In this document: positions 18,800-29,415 of the stretch, piece by piece
Position numbering within the stretch: the first letter of the stretch is position 1
Layout: the number at the start of each line of letters is the position of its first letter
NCBI RefSeq assembly: GCF_002892835.1
Contig: NZ_PJMB01000005.1
Location: forward strand, 186,001-250,000
Direction of reading: 5' to 3'
DNA from: Arthrobacter sp. AFG7.2
GTDB taxonomy: Bacteria; Actinomycetota; Actinomycetes; Actinomycetales; Micrococcaceae
DNA: 64,000 bases
Position numbers and translations under genes: made by a program
Notes under the pieces: generated by a model
Told to the model about the DNA's origin: nothing
What the model saw: the letters and a program-made list of their open reading frames with translations, nothing else
Databases searched by the model: none

Positions 18800-20385
18800 T
18801 GTCCGGCTACTTTCTTGGACTGCTGGAAGAGGAGGTACGTCATGGGGGCGGAGAGCAGGATCATCAGCAGGGCATACGGGGCGGCGCCGGCGTAGTCGAT
18901 TTCGCTGCTCTTGCTCCAGAACTCGGTGGCAAGGGTGCGGGTTCCGTTGGGGGACAGCAGCAGGGTGGCGGTGAGTTCATTGGCGATGGCCAGGAACACG
19001 AGCGCGGCACCGCCCGCGGCAGCGGGTGCCGTGAGCCGCAGGGTGACCCGGACGAACGATACGAGCGGAGGCTTGCCCAGCGCCTGCGCAGCTTCGTCCA
19101 GTTCTTTGGGCGCCTGCGCAAGGCCCGCCCGGAGGTTGACCAGTGCGCGGGGAAGGAACAGCAGGACGTAGGCAGCCACCAGGACTCCGGCGGTCTGGTA
19201 GATCCCCGGGACTATCCGGATGCTCACGGTGACGAAGGCCAGGCCCACCACGATTCCGGGCAGCGAACTGGTGATGTAGTTGGAGAGCTCCAGCGACTTG
19301 CTGAACCAGCCGGGATGGCGGACGGCCAGGTACGCCATGGGAAAGGCCACTACGGTGGTGGCAGCGGCTCCGGCCAGGCCGTAGCCGAGGGTGGTGAGCA
19401 GGGCCGGCAGGAACTCGTCGGCAGCCCACACGGCCGGTCCGCCGGAGGCCACCCAGCGCAGCACGAAGTACAGTGGGAGGCCGAACGCCAGGGCCGTGAG
19501 TGCCAGCAGGAACAGCTGGGCAGGAACCTGGTAGGCGTGCAGCGGCAGGCGGGTCGCCCTGGCCTGGGCGCCCGGGCCGATCCGTGCGTAACGGGCTGTG
19601 CCGCGGCTCCTGACCTCGGCCAGCAGCAGGAGGAGGCAGAAAAACACCAGCACGCTGGCGAGCATGTTCCCCGCCGCGCCGTTGAAGGTGGACTGGTACT
19701 GGACCATGATCGCCGTGGTGAACGTGTCGAAGCGGATCATGGCGAAGGCCCCGTACTCGGCCAGCAGGTGCAGGGCCACCAGGAGCGCCCCGCCGGTCAT
19801 GGCGATGCGGAGCTGGGGGAGGACCACCCGGAAGAACGTCCGCCAGGCACCCAGGCCTAGGGCGGCCGCGGACTGCTCGATGGCCGGGTCCAGCCGGCTC
19901 AGGGCGGCAGCAGCAGGAATATAGACCAGCGGGAAGTAGGACAGCGTGGCGATCAGGATGCCTGAGCCCAGCCCGCCGAGTGAAGGGATCGCGGAAACCC
20001 AGGCGTAGCTGTTCACGAACGCGGGGATGGCCAGCGGCGCGGCCAGCAGCACAGCCCAGATTTTGGCACCGCGCAGCGTTGTGCGTTCCACCAGCCAGGC
20101 ACCCGTGACACCCAGGACCAGGCACAGCGGGACGGTGAACGCCATCAGCAGGATGGTGTTCAGCAGCAGTTCGGCCACGCGCGGCCGGAAGATGAGTTCG
20201 ACGGCGGTGTCCCACCCGGTTGCCACGGTCATGTACACGACGTAGCCCAGCGGGACGAGCGAAAACAGGGCTATCAGCACCGCCAGGGCGGAGACCGCAG
20301 AAACGCCGAAAGGCGGGCGGGGGCTGTTGCCCCGGCCCGCCGTCGTCGTGCTCCCTTGCGGGGGAGCCGATAGATCAGAGGTCAC
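18796..20385 (-). CDS. iron ABC transporter permease (FbpB-type, fused two-domain)
   Basis: 529 residues with about 12 membrane segments in two homologous halves, the usual layout of FbpB/ThiP-type permeases. Each half has an EAA-like loop (EQSAAALGLGAWRTFFRV near residue 175, and ELDEAAQALGKPPLVSFVRV near 430) that docks on the ATPase. GTG start at 20385, 4 bases after the binding-protein stop; its own stop overlaps the ATPase start. All three genes read as one operon in the order binding protein, permease, ATPase. Confidence 0.92.
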   Translation of the reverse strand: MTSDLSAPPQGSTTTAGRGNSPRPPFGVSAVSALAVLIALFSLVPLGYVVYMTVATGWDTAVELIFRPRVAELLLNTILLMAFTVPLCLVLGVTGAWLVERTTLRGAKIWAVLLAAPLAIPAFVNSYAWVSAIPSLGGLGSGILIATLSYFPLVYIPAAAALSRLDPAIEQSAAALGLGAWRTFFRVVLPQLRIAMTGGALLVALHLLAEYGAFAMIRFDTFTTAIMVQYQSTFNGAAGNMLASVLVFFCLLLLLAEVRSRGTARYARIGPGAQARATRLPLHAYQVPAQLFLLALTALAFGLPLYFVLRWVASGGPAVWAADEFLPALLTTLGYGLAGAAATTVVAFPMAYLAVRHPGWFSKSLELSNYITSSLPGIVVGLAFVTVSIRIVPGIYQTAGVLVAAYVLLFLPRALVNLRAGLAQAPKELDEAAQALGKPPLVSFVRVTLRLTAPAAAGGAALVFLAIANELTATLLLSPNGTRTLATEFWSKSSEIDYAGAAPYALLMILLSAPMTYLLFQQSKKVAGQ

Positions 20386-20389
20386 GAAA

Positions 20390-21448
20390 TTACAGGAGTC
20401 CTGCCGAAGTCATCAGTTCGGTGACCTTTTCGGAGTTGAGCTTTGCGGGATCCACGGTGGGAGCCTGCAGGTCCGCGATCGGAACCAGCTTTTCGTTGGC
20501 CGGGACATCCGAAGCGATGGCGTACTCAAACGAGGTGCCGTCCTTCAGGACTTCCTGGCCCTGCTTGCCCGTGATGAACTTCAGGAATTCCTGGGCCGCG
20601 GCCTGGTTCTTTGAGGTCTTCAGCACGCCGCCGCCGGAAACAGAAACGAATGCCCCGGGGTCCTGGTTCTTGAAGTAGTACGGGGAAACGTTCTGGGAGT
20701 TCTCGCCGGTCTTGGCCTGGTCCCCGTAGTAGTAGTAGTGGTAAATCAGGGCGGCATCAACCTCGCCGGCGTTGACGGCCTTCATGGCCGTGCTGTTGCC
20801 CTTGTAGGCCTTGAAGTTTTCCTTCATGCCCTTGAGCCATTCCTCGGTGGCGGCCTCGCCCTTGAGCTCCAGCAGTGCGGAAACGATGGCCTGGAAGTCT
20901 GCGCCGGACGGGGAAGCAGCCCACTTGCCCTTCCACTCCGGGTTGGCCAGGTCCAGCATGGACTTGGGCAGCTGGTCTTCGGTCAGCTTGTTCTTGTCGT
21001 ACACCAGGACGGTGGAGCGGGCAGCGATGCCGGTCCACTTGCCGGTGGAAGGCCGGAACTCTTCGGGCACCTGCTCGATGGTGGCCGCATCCACGTCCGC
21101 GAACAGGTCCGCGTTCTCCACCTGGGTCATGGCGGGGGAGTTTTCCGTCAGGAAAACGTCAGCCGGGGATGCTGCGCCTTCCTGGATGATCTGGTTCGAA
21201 AGCTCGGTGTCCGAGCCCTGCCGCATGGTGACCTTGACGCCGGTCTCCGCCGTGAAGGCGTCGATCCATTCCTTGGTCAGGCTCTCGTGCTGGGCGTTGT
21301 AGACCGTAATTTCACCGGCGTCCCCACCGGCGGACGCGGCGGAAGAGCCTGTGGCTGCCGGAGTGGTGCTGCCGCCGCAGGCGGTCAGTCCAAGTGCTGC
21401 GGTGGCGGCAAGTGCGATGCCGGCCAGCGCGCTGTTGCGGATCTTCAT
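20390..21448 (-). CDS. iron ABC transporter substrate-binding lipoprotein (FbpA-like)
   Basis: 352 residues. The N-terminus is a lipoprotein signal peptide with lipobox LTAC at about residue 24, then a Ser/Ala linker. The mature part reads as a class II binding protein of the FbpA/FutA type: EITVYNAQHESLTKEWIDAF at the start and the tyrosine-rich stretch HYYYYGDQ, where paired tyrosines bind ferric iron. The ATG at 21448 has no strong Shine-Dalgarno. It is the first gene of the importer operon, and a DtxR/IdeR-type box lies 74 bases upstream, so repression under iron sufficiency is expected. Confidence 0.92.
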   Translation of the reverse strand: MKIRNSALAGIALAATAALGLTACGGSTTPAATGSSAASAGGDAGEITVYNAQHESLTKEWIDAFTAETGVKVTMRQGSDTELSNQIIQEGAASPADVFLTENSPAMTQVENADLFADVDAATIEQVPEEFRPSTGKWTGIAARSTVLVYDKNKLTEDQLPKSMLDLANPEWKGKWAASPSGADFQAIVSALLELKGEAATEEWLKGMKENFKAYKGNSTAMKAVNAGEVDAALIYHYYYYGDQAKTGENSQNVSPYYFKNQDPGAFVSVSGGGVLKTSKNQAAAQEFLKFITGKQGQEVLKDGTSFEYAIASDVPANEKLVPIADLQAPTVDPAKLNSEKVTELMTSAGLL

Positions 21449-21521
21449 TGAGGGACTGCTTTCTGGGGAAACGTCAGGGGGTCCTGGCAGGCGTTGGGGA
21501 AGAACGCCTCCTTCAGGAACT

Positions 21522-21540
21522 GTAGGGTAGGCAAACCTAA
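21522..21540 (-). promoter_or_regulatory. DtxR/IdeR-type iron box
   Basis: GTAGGGTAGGCAAACCTAA matches the 19-bp DtxR/IdeR consensus TTAGGTTAGGCTAACCTAA at all but three or so positions. It lies upstream of the iron-binding lipoprotein gene and would make the importer iron-repressed. Confidence 0.85.
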
Positions 21541-21603
21541 GCTCCAACCCGGAAAGCGGTTAAAGTGATGAGCATCACATGAATTACGGAACTGTTGCGT
21601 GTC

Positions 21604-22809
21604 CTAATCGCAGGGCGGCGTGAGGGCAGCCGCTGCCTCCAGGACCATCCATGCCTGCAGTTGGGTGGAAAGTTCGACGACGGCTCCCGGCGGGTGCGTT
21701 TCACTGGCCGGTTTGGCGGCGTGCAGGGAGAAGATGCTGGCGGCGGACCGCATTGGCTTCCCTTCGCCGGCTTCGACGCGGCGCCTCCCGGACCACAAAG
21801 CGTCAGCCGTGTCGGTCACCAGGCGTGCCGCGGTGCCGCGTGTTGCTGCGGGAAGCCTCTCATCGGCAGAGGCCAGGGCAAGGTAGCGGCAAAGGATTCC
21901 GGTGAAGAGGCCGCCGTCGCCCGTTCCCTCGCAGCGCAGCACCCGGCCGCCGCCGTGTGCAGTTGCCCCGCCTGCCTGGATGGTGAGGAGACGGTCCACT
22001 GCGTCCACCACCACGGACGCCCGGTCAAGGTTTGCTTCCCCGCCGACCTCAAGGAGGGCGCCCAGTACAGGGCCCTGGTTGTAGGTGTAGACAGCCCTTT
22101 CCACCACCACGTCCCCCGCGGGGTTCAGCCGCGCGCCGTCCAGGTACAGGCCCTGGATCGGGTCGAAGAGGGTGGTGTCCAGCCAGGCCAGCAGTTCCCT
22201 GGCCTTCGCCGTGCGGCCGCTCCGGGCGAGATACAGCGCGATGGGTGCCGTTGCCGGGGTGTTCTTGAAATCGTGCTTTTTGCTCCAGAAGGCGCCGCCG
22301 CCCAGGTCATCCGTGCAGGCGGCGTCGAACTGGCGGGTGAGTGATGCCCGGAGGCGCGCGTTGCGTTTTCGCCCTGGCCTGCCGTCGTCCCCGGCAAGGG
22401 TGTCGAGCCGGAGGGCGGCCAGCGCCAGCCAGGCCATGTCGTCGTAGTAGTTGTTGACGAAGGTGAAGGCGTTGCGCAGCCGGATTCCGGTGATGAGCCG
22501 GGAGGCCAGCCGCCCGGCGCCGGGATGGCCGGGGCCGTTGAACCTGTCAGGCGGGGTGCCGCCATTAGCCAGTTCGCGCCTGCCCGCATCCACCAGGCAG
22601 TCCACGTAGTGTGCCTGCCACCAGTAGTGCCAAGGGCGCAGGAGGGTTCCGTTCAGGTACGTCCGCCGAGCGGGCGGGGGCCACTGGACAGCGCCGAGAT
22701 GGGTGCCCGGAAGGAAGAACAGCCTCCTGCCGAAGAGGGCCGTGACGGACCGGGCGGCGTGGTTGGCTCGGTCCTGGCGCTCGGCAGGGGAGGGGTCCAG
22801 GCGGGTCAT
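21604..22809 (-). CDS. glycoside hydrolase family 76-like protein
   Basis: 401 residues. The paired-aspartate motif YYDDMAW (about 122-128) is the catalytic signature of GH76 alpha-1,6-mannanases, supported by GGGAFWSKKHDFKNTPATAP and by TYNQGPVLGAL. No signal peptide is visible, so it is probably intracellular, unlike the secreted mannanases. Substrate could be a mannan or lipomannan fragment. The ATG at 22809 is preferred over the GTG at 22818 because GGGTGGA lies at suitable distance. It is convergent with nothing; the iron importer lies downstream on the same strand after the iron box. Confidence 0.85.
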   Translation of the reverse strand: MTRLDPSPAERQDRANHAARSVTALFGRRLFFLPGTHLGAVQWPPPARRTYLNGTLLRPWHYWWQAHYVDCLVDAGRRELANGGTPPDRFNGPGHPGAGRLASRLITGIRLRNAFTFVNNYYDDMAWLALAALRLDTLAGDDGRPGRKRNARLRASLTRQFDAACTDDLGGGAFWSKKHDFKNTPATAPIALYLARSGRTAKARELLAWLDTTLFDPIQGLYLDGARLNPAGDVVVERAVYTYNQGPVLGALLEVGGEANLDRASVVVDAVDRLLTIQAGGATAHGGGRVLRCEGTGDGGLFTGILCRYLALASADERLPAATRGTAARLVTDTADALWSGRRRVEAGEGKPMRSAASIFSLHAAKPASETHPPGAVVELSTQLQAWMVLEAAAALTPPCD

Positions 22810-22877
22810 GGATTCCACCCTAACGCGGGTTCTTTCATCACCCGGGACTGACTGCTGGTGCGGGCGCCTTACATTTC

Positions 22878-22922
22878 AGTTAACATTCACTAACTAACAC
22901 CGGGGGGCTTTCAGCCCTCCGG
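22878..22922 (+). promoter_or_regulatory. possible operator and leader hairpin before the SDR gene
   Basis: AGTTA-8-TAACT (22878-22895) is an AT-rich imperfect palindrome of the size bound by TetR-type regulators of fatty-acid genes. It is followed by a 10-bp hairpin CCGGGGGGCT/AGCCCTCCGG (22900-22922, one G-U pair). The AAGGAGG site of the SDR gene follows directly. Function inferred only. Confidence 0.4.
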
Positions 22923-22943
22923 GGCACGCATCAAGGAGGATGT

Positions 22944-23738
22944 ATGGACGTCAACGGCACCGTGGCACTGGTAACCGGAGGTGCTTCCGGCCTGGGGGCG
23001 GCAACAGCCCGGCGGCTGTTCGACGACGGTGCGTCCGTTGTGCTGGTTGACCTGCCGTCCTCCGCCGGGGCGGCGCTCGCAGCAGACCTCAACGCTTCCG
23101 GCGCACCGGGCCGGTCCGCCGTCTTTTCCCCCGCGGACGTGACGAACGAAGCCGAGGTGCAGGCCGCCGTCGACGCCGCCGCCACCCTGGGGCCGCTGCG
23201 GATCGTGGTGAACTGTGCCGGAATAGCCACGCCGGGAAAGGTCCTGGGCAGGGACGGCGCACTTCCGCTTGGGGCCTTCAGCCGCGTCATCCAGGTGAAC
23301 CTCCTGGGCACCTTCAACGTCCTCCGGCTGGCAGCGGCTGCGATGGTGGCAACAGAACCGGCCATAACAAGGCTGGGTGGACCCGAACGTGGCGTGATCA
23401 TCAACACCGCCTCGGTTGCGGCTTTCGAAGGACAGATCGGGCAGCCGGCGTACGCGGCGTCCAAGGGCGCCGTTGCGGCGATGACCCTGCCCATCGCCCG
23501 GGAGCTGGCGCGCTCACTCGTCCGCGTGGTCACCATCGCGCCCGGCATCTTCGAAACGCCGATGATGGCAGGCCTGCCGCAGGAGGCCCAGGACTCCCTG
23601 GGCGCACAGGTGCCGCATCCCTCCCGGCTTGGCAGGCCGGACGAATATGCCAACCTGGTGGCGCACATCGTGGACAACGCCATGCTGAACGGGGAAACCA
23701 TCCGGCTCGACGGTGCCATCCGGATGGGGCCGAAATGA
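22944..23738 (+). CDS. short-chain dehydrogenase, 3-hydroxyacyl-CoA dehydrogenase type II-like
   Basis: 264 residues. Classical SDR with cofactor motif TGGASGLG (11-18), N119, and the catalytic S157, Y170 and K174 (YAASK). The sequence around [20 protein letters not shown] and the C-terminal [13 protein letters not shown] closely follow HSD17B10/2-methyl-3-hydroxybutyryl-CoA dehydrogenases, which act in branched-chain amino-acid and fatty-acid beta-oxidation. AAGGAGG precedes the ATG. Its stop overlaps the start of the acyl-CoA dehydrogenase (ATGA), so the two are translated together. Confidence 0.9.
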   Translation: MDVNGTVALVTGGASGLGAATARRLFDDGASVVLVDLPSSAGAALAADLNASGAPGRSAVFSPADVTNEAEVQAAVDAAATLGPLRIVVNCAGIATPGKVLGRDGALPLGAFSRVIQVNLLGTFNVLRLAAAAMVATEPAITRLGGPERGVIINTASVAAFEGQIGQPAYAASKGAVAAMTLPIARELARSLVRVVTIAPGIFETPMMAGLPQEAQDSLGAQVPHPSRLGRPDEYANLVAHIVDNAMLNGETIRLDGAIRMGPK

Positions 23739-24955
23739 CCGGGCCGGAGAGCGCGGGAGGCAGCCTCCCGGAACTGCCCTCGGCGGACTTCTTTGCCTTC
23801 GAATCCCTGCTGGACCGGAAGGAACGGGACAAGCTCGCGGAACTGCGCGAGTTCCTGGCTGCGGAGATCGCGCCGTACGCGGGGGACTGGTGGAACAAGG
23901 CGGAATTCCCGGCGCATATCCTTCCCAAACTGGCTGCCCTGGAACTGAGCACCCCCGCAGAACGCGGCTACAGCCACCTGTTCGCCGGCCTGGTGATAGC
24001 CGAAATGACAAGGGTGGACACCTCGATCGCCACGTTCTTCATGGTCCACCACGATCTGTTCGTCCAATCCCTCTACGACTTCGGCAGCGAGGACCAGAAG
24101 CAGCGGCTGCTGGCAGACGCCTCCAGCCTGCGCATCACGGGCGCCTTCGCCCTCACGGAGCCCGGCCACGGTTCGGACGTTGCCGGCGGCATGGAAACCC
24201 GGGCCAGAAGGATCTCCTCGGCGACCGGCGAGCCGGACGACGGCGGTGATGCCTGGGTGCTGAACGGGGCGAAGCGGTGGATCGGCAACGGGACGTTCTG
24301 CGACTACATGCTGGTGTGGGCCTGCGACGAGGCTGACGGGTCCGTCCGGGGATTCATCGTGGACGGAACCCTGCCTGGAGTCAGCCGGACCAGGATCGAA
24401 AACAAGATTGCGCTGCGGACGGTGCAGAACGCGGACATCGTCCTGGACGAGGTGCACGTGGCTGAAGCCGACCGGTTCGCTTCGATCAACAGCTTCGCGG
24501 ACACCAGGGAGCTGCTGCGCGGATCGCGGATCATGGTGGCATGGCAGGCGGTGGGCCAGCAGCTCGCCGCGTTCGACGTCGCCCGGCAGTACGCCGTCGA
24601 ACGCCGCCAGTTCGGCCGCCCGCTGGCACACTTCCAGCTGATCCAGCAGCAACTGGTGACGATGCTGGGCAATGCTGTGGCCAGCATGGGGATGATGGCC
24701 GGGCTTGCCCGGCTCCAGGATCAGGGCGCCGCCGATATGCCGCAGGTGGCGCTGGCCAAGTCATACCTGAGCGCGCGGATGCGGGAGACTGTGGCGCTGG
24801 GACGGTCCATCCTGGGCGGAAACGGCATCGTGACCGACTACAGGATGGCCAAGATCTTCTCCGACGCCGAAGCCATCTACACCTACGAGGGGTCCTTCGA
24901 GATCAACACCCTGATTGTGGGCCGGGCGGTCACCGGGATCTCAGCGATCACCTAG
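23735..24955 (+). CDS. acyl-CoA dehydrogenase (glutaryl-CoA dehydrogenase-like)
   Basis: 406 residues. FAD-dependent acyl-CoA dehydrogenase: [12 protein letters not shown] (flavin-binding strand), the [16 protein letters not shown] segment and the terminal motif [19 protein letters not shown] with the likely catalytic Glu at about 385. The placement of this Glu in TYEGS is that of glutaryl-CoA and related dehydrogenases rather than the short-chain group, but no decarboxylation signature can be read. It overlaps the SDR gene by 4 bases; together they would do two steps of a beta-oxidation-type pathway. Confidence 0.92.
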   Translation: MTGPESAGGSLPELPSADFFAFESLLDRKERDKLAELREFLAAEIAPYAGDWWNKAEFPAHILPKLAALELSTPAERGYSHLFAGLVIAEMTRVDTSIATFFMVHHDLFVQSLYDFGSEDQKQRLLADASSLRITGAFALTEPGHGSDVAGGMETRARRISSATGEPDDGGDAWVLNGAKRWIGNGTFCDYMLVWACDEADGSVRGFIVDGTLPGVSRTRIENKIALRTVQNADIVLDEVHVAEADRFASINSFADTRELLRGSRIMVAWQAVGQQLAAFDVARQYAVERRQFGRPLAHFQLIQQQLVTMLGNAVASMGMMAGLARLQDQGAADMPQVALAKSYLSARMRETVALGRSILGGNGIVTDYRMAKIFSDAEAIYTYEGSFEINTLIVGRAVTGISAIT

Positions 24956-24969
24956 ACCGCACGGCCAGC

Positions 24970-25791
24970 TCACTCAACGCTGGGCAGCTTCTCGCCCGCC
25001 TCCACCCGCACGTCCAGCGAGTTGTTCTTCACCGGCATGGGGCAGGTGCCGTACGGAGTAAAGGCGCTGGGGTAGTTGATGGCACGGTTGAAGTCCAGGA
25101 CCACTGAACCATCGGGGCGCGGCCGGGGCAGGGCGAGCTTCCGCCAGTCGTCAGTGGTGTCGCCGTTGGTTTCGTCATGGAAGGTGACGGTCAGGGCCCC
25201 GAGCTTTTCCTCCTCCGCCTGCAGCCGGAACTCGTGGCCGCTGCCGGGAACACGGAACACTACCTCTCCCACGGTCCGGTGCACCCCGTCCACCAGGGGA
25301 TTGGCTGTAGCGGTGGGCACGTCCAGAGGCTCCGGATACGGCTCGAACCGGCCCGTCACTTCCCACTCCGGGTTGTACCCGTAGGTGGGCACGCCGGTGA
25401 ATTCCGTCAGTACCGGCGACGCCGAGTCCCGGGTCCGGATGGCGTAGCGCCCTGCCCGCATGGCCAGTTCCACCACCACCTGGTCTCCGCCGGGGCCGCC
25501 GAACCGGACCCACATCAGGGACTCCTCATCGGAGAGGGCAGCAGTTATGGTCCCGTCCACCGGTTTGCCCGCCTCCACCTCGGAAAGGCCGTCCGCGGTT
25601 ACTGCGGTGAGTACCGCCGTCGTACCATCCGTTGACCAGAGTCCCGGCGCCAGGCCGACGGCCGAGGCTGAGTCCTCGAGCCACTGGAACGAGGTGAGGG
25701 TCAGCCAGCCGTGGCGGGTGGCGAGGGCCTTGTTGCGGTTGTCGCGGAAGCGCTGCCAGCGCTCCACCTTGGCGTCCGGGAGGGTGCTCAT
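24970..25791 (-). CDS. DUF1684 family protein
   Basis: 273 residues. The pattern LATRHGWLTLTSFQWLED, then FPYPEP-like EPYPEPLDVPTA and RAINYPSAFTPYGTCPMP is typical of the DUF1684 family. Function is unknown in the family; the conserved Asn/Pro/Cys C-terminal block suggests an enzymatic site. The ATG at 25791 is preceded by AAAGGA; the frame continues upstream without support. Convergent with the acyl-CoA dehydrogenase. Confidence 0.85.
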   Translation of the reverse strand: MSTLPDAKVERWQRFRDNRNKALATRHGWLTLTSFQWLEDSASAVGLAPGLWSTDGTTAVLTAVTADGLSEVEAGKPVDGTITAALSDEESLMWVRFGGPGGDQVVVELAMRAGRYAIRTRDSASPVLTEFTGVPTYGYNPEWEVTGRFEPYPEPLDVPTATANPLVDGVHRTVGEVVFRVPGSGHEFRLQAEEEKLGALTVTFHDETNGDTTDDWRKLALPRPRPDGSVVLDFNRAINYPSAFTPYGTCPMPVKNNSLDVRVEAGEKLPSVE

Positions 25792-25930
25792 GGTTCCTTT
25801 CGAGCGTTCAGTGTGCCCCGGTTCCAACAGCGCATTGCCGGCGTTCATTCCGGGCCTTGCCTTCGACTCTACGCCACGCTGGGCATCCCGGTTTGAACGT
25901 CATAGTGGTCTGCGCGGTTGAATAGGTGCC

Positions 25931-26473
25931 GTGGACATACTTGCTGGAATAAGCACCGAGTGGCTCAAGGCCCTGACCTGGATCACGGCCGTGGCTGTGG
26001 GCGTGGCCGTCCTGCTGTGGCGGCGCCGGGTGACCGCTGCAGCGCTGGCTGCCGCGGTGGTGTTTATGGCCGCCAGCGCAGGGGCGGGGATCTACGTCCT
26101 GAACCATTTGGGCGACGGCCGCTGGGGCGGGGACCAGCAGGCGAAACTGAGTCCGCCGCCCCTCACTGAGACGCCCGTGGTGGGGAAGTTCCTGGAACCA
26201 CTGGAAGGCATGCTGGGGAACGTCACGGACGGCGTCAACGAGTTCACGGACTTCCAGTCTGCGCTGCCGGTGGCGCTGGACTTCTTTGTTGCCGCGGGGT
26301 GGGCACTGGCCCTTTCGGTGCCTCTGGCATTGGTGGTCCTGGCTGTCAGCGCGAGGGAGGCCAAGCGCCGCAACGCCGAGTTCGCCGCCTATAAAACGCA
26401 GGTTGAGCAGCTTCGGCAGGAGCTCGACCACGTCAAACGCCACGTAGGTTACCCGGAACACGACATTATCTGA
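25931..26473 (+). CDS. membrane protein of unknown function
   Basis: 180 residues, GTG start with AGGTG just upstream. Three hydrophobic segments are visible: about 14-30, 36-56, and 116-140 (WALALSVPLALVVLAVSA). Between the second and third lies a polar loop (about 58-110). The C-terminal tail (about 143-180) is charged and helical (REAKRRNAEFAAYKTQVEQL), possibly a coiled coil. I do not recognise the family. It lies between DUF1684 (divergent) and ppc (same strand, about 110 bases on). Confidence 0.6.
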   Translation: MDILAGISTEWLKALTWITAVAVGVAVLLWRRRVTAAALAAAVVFMAASAGAGIYVLNHLGDGRWGGDQQAKLSPPPLTETPVVGKFLEPLEGMLGNVTDGVNEFTDFQSALPVALDFFVAAGWALALSVPLALVVLAVSAREAKRRNAEFAAYKTQVEQLRQELDHVKRHVGYPEHDII

Positions 26474-26585
26474 GACGGATTCCCCCGCCGCCCCGCTCTG
26501 CGGGTAGCATCTTTAGCTAGTTACGTGGCTCACAGTATCCAGCGCAGTGTACGAGCCAAGTCCGAACCCTCGAAAGATAGTTTCC

Positions 26586-29408
26586 ATGGCTCACACTGCA
26601 ACGAATCCCGAAACCGATCTTGCCTCCGAATTGCGGGCAGACGTCCGCCGCGTTTCCACCCTCCTGGGCGAATCACTGGTCCGGCAGCACGGTCCTGAAC
26701 TCCTGGACCTGGTAGAGCAGGTCCGCCTCCTGACCAAGGAATCCAAGGAAGCAGCCCGCGGCGGCGCCGATGCCACCGGGCCGTGGAGCGCGCACGACGT
26801 CGTAGCCCAGGTCCGCGAGCTCCTGGGCTCACTGCCCATTGAGCAGGCCACCGACCTGGTCCGTGCCTTCGCTTTCTACTTCCACCTCGCCAACGCGGCC
26901 GAACAGGTCCACCGGGTGCGGGGCCTGAGGACCCGGGCGGAAAAGGACGGCTGGCTGGCCAAGACCGTGGCGGACATCGCTGACCAGGCGGGGCCCGGCG
27001 TGCTTCAGGAAGTGGTCAACGGGCTGGACGTCCGGCCCATTTTCACGGCACACCCCACCGAAGCTTCCCGCCGTTCGGTACTGGACAAGATCCGCAAGCT
27101 CTCCGACGTGCTGGCCCAGCCCACAGCCGAGGGCACCACCGCCCGCCGGCGCCAGGACCGCCAGCTGGCCGAAATCATCGACCAGATGTGGCAGACGGAC
27201 GAGCTCCGCCAGGTCCGGCCCACGCCGGTGGACGAGGCTCGCAACGCCATCTACTACCTGAGCAGCATCCTGACCGATGCCATGCCGGAGATGCTAACCG
27301 AGCTCTCGGAACTGCTGGGGGAGCACGGCGTCACCCTTGCGTCCCAGGAGGCGCCCATCCGCTTCGGCTCCTGGATCGGCGGCGACCGGGACGGCAACCC
27401 CAACGTCACTGCGGCAGTCACCCGTGAAATCCTGCAGATCCAGAACCAGCATGCCGTCCGCATCAGCATCGGCATGATCGACGAACTGATCTCCATCCTC
27501 TCCAACTCCACCGCGCTCGCCGGCGCCGACCAGGAGCTGCTGGAGTCCATCGACGCCGACCTGAAGAAACTCCCCGGGCTGGATAAGCGCGTCCTTGAGC
27601 TCAACGCGCAGGAGCCCTACCGGTTGAAGCTCACCTGCATTAAGGCCAAGCTCATCAACACCGGCAAGCGGGTGGCTGCAAACTCCAACCATGAGCACGG
27701 CCGCGACTACAACGGGACCGGCGAACTCCTCGCCGACCTGGAACTCGTGGAGCTCTCGCTCCGAAACCATTCGGCGTCGTTGGCTGCCGATGGCGCGCTG
27801 GCCCGGGTCCGCCGCGCCATTGCCTCGTTCGGACTCCACCTGGCCACGCTGGACATCCGCGAACACGCGGACTACCACCATGACGCCGTCGGACAGCTGA
27901 TGGACCGGATCGGCGGGCCGGGGCTGCGGTACGCCGAACTCAGCCGCAGGGAGCGCCTTGAGGTGCTGGGCTCCGAGCTTGCCTCGCGCCGGCCGCTGTC
28001 CGGGCACCCCATCAAGCTCGACGGCGCCGCTGACGGCACCTACGACGTCTTCCGTGAGATCCGCCGTGCCCTGCGCGCCTATGGCCCTGACGTCATCGAG
28101 ACCTACATCATCTCCATGACGCGCGGCGCCGACGACGTCCTTGCCGCAGCCGTCCTGGCCCGCGAAGCCGGCCTGGTCAACCTCTTTGGCGAGAAGCCCT
28201 ACGCGAAGATCGGGTTCGCGCCGCTGCTGGAAACGGTGGAGGAACTTCGGGCCTCTGCCGAAATCGTGGACCAGCTGCTCTCCGATCCCTCCTACCGCGA
28301 ACTCGTGCGGCTGCGCGGCGATGTGCAGGAAGTCATGCTGGGCTACTCGGACTCCAACAAGGAATCCGGCGTGATGACCAGCCAGTGGGAAATCCACAAG
28401 ACCCAGCGCAAGCTGCGGGATGTGGCGGCAAAGCACGGCGTGCGCGTGCGCCTGTTCCATGGCCGCGGCGGCTCCGTGGGCCGCGGCGGCGGGCCCACCT
28501 ACGACGCCATCCTGGCCCAGCCCAACGGCGTCCTGGAAGGCGAAATCAAGTTCACGGAGCAGGGCGAGGTCATCTCGGACAAGTACTCGCTGCCCGAGCT
28601 GGCCCGCGAGAACCTCGAGCTGTCCCTCGCCGCCGTGCTGCAGGGTTCGGCCCTGCACCGCGACCCGCGCACCTCCGCGGACCAGCGGGAACGGTACGGG
28701 CACGTCATGGAAACCATTTCCGACGCCGCCTTTGAGCAGTACCGGAAGCTGATCGATGACCCGGATCTGCCCGCCTACTTCATGGCGTCCACGCCGGTGG
28801 AACAGCTTGGTTCCCTGAACATCGGTTCCAGGCCTTCCAAGCGCCCGGATTCCGGCGCAGGGCTCGGCGGGCTGCGCGCCATTCCCTGGGTGTTCGGCTG
28901 GACGCAGTCCCGGCAGATCGTCCCCGGCTGGTTCGGCGTCGGCTCCGGCCTGAAGGCAGCGCGGGAGGCCGGCAATTCCGCGCAGCTGGCGGAGATGTGG
29001 GACAACTGGAACTTTTTCCGGTCGGTGCTCTCAAACGTTGAAATGACGCTGGCCAAAACGGACCTGGATATCGCCGGCTATTACGTGTCCACCCTGGTAC
29101 CGGATGAACTGCACCATATTTTCCAGGCCATCCGCGAGGAATACGAGCTGACCGTGGCCGAGGTGCAGAACCTGACCGGGGAGAACCTGCTCCTGGACGC
29201 CCAGCCCACGCTCAAGCGTTCGCTGGAAATCCGGGACCAGTACCTGGACCCCATCAGCTACCTCCAGGTGGAGCTGCTGCGCCGCATCCGGACTGAAGGT
29301 GCCGGCCAGGAGGGCGCCATCAGCGAAGGAGAGATCGACGAACGCCTCCAGCGCGCCATGCTCATCACCGTCAACGGCGTGGCGGCCGGCCTGCGCAACA
29401 CCGGTTAA
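26586..29408 (+). CDS. ppc: phosphoenolpyruvate carboxylase
   Basis: 940 residues, full length. It carboxylates phosphoenolpyruvate to oxaloacetate to refill the TCA cycle. Seen: [11 protein letters not shown] with the catalytic His, the [10 protein letters not shown] loop, [14 protein letters not shown], and the C-terminal end RNTG. The open frame begins at 26547 but the ATG at 26586 is the family-like start (GAAAGA upstream, weak). The glyoxylate-shunt genes elsewhere in the window replenish the same pool. Confidence 0.97.
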   Translation: MAHTATNPETDLASELRADVRRVSTLLGESLVRQHGPELLDLVEQVRLLTKESKEAARGGADATGPWSAHDVVAQVRELLGSLPIEQATDLVRAFAFYFHLANAAEQVHRVRGLRTRAEKDGWLAKTVADIADQAGPGVLQEVVNGLDVRPIFTAHPTEASRRSVLDKIRKLSDVLAQPTAEGTTARRRQDRQLAEIIDQMWQTDELRQVRPTPVDEARNAIYYLSSILTDAMPEMLTELSELLGEHGVTLASQEAPIRFGSWIGGDRDGNPNVTAAVTREILQIQNQHAVRISIGMIDELISILSNSTALAGADQELLESIDADLKKLPGLDKRVLELNAQEPYRLKLTCIKAKLINTGKRVAANSNHEHGRDYNGTGELLADLELVELSLRNHSASLAADGALARVRRAIASFGLHLATLDIREHADYHHDAVGQLMDRIGGPGLRYAELSRRERLEVLGSELASRRPLSGHPIKLDGAADGTYDVFREIRRALRAYGPDVIETYIISMTRGADDVLAAAVLAREAGLVNLFGEKPYAKIGFAPLLETVEELRASAEIVDQLLSDPSYRELVRLRGDVQEVMLGYSDSNKESGVMTSQWEIHKTQRKLRDVAAKHGVRVRLFHGRGGSVGRGGGPTYDAILAQPNGVLEGEIKFTEQGEVISDKYSLPELARENLELSLAAVLQGSALHRDPRTSADQRERYGHVMETISDAAFEQYRKLIDDPDLPAYFMASTPVEQLGSLNIGSRPSKRPDSGAGLGGLRAIPWVFGWTQSRQIVPGWFGVGSGLKAAREAGNSAQLAEMWDNWNFFRSVLSNVEMTLAKTDLDIAGYYVSTLVPDELHHIFQAIREEYELTVAEVQNLTGENLLLDAQPTLKRSLEIRDQYLDPISYLQVELLRRIRTEGAGQEGAISEGEIDERLQRAMLITVNGVAAGLRNTG

Positions 29409-29415
29409 CCCCGTC

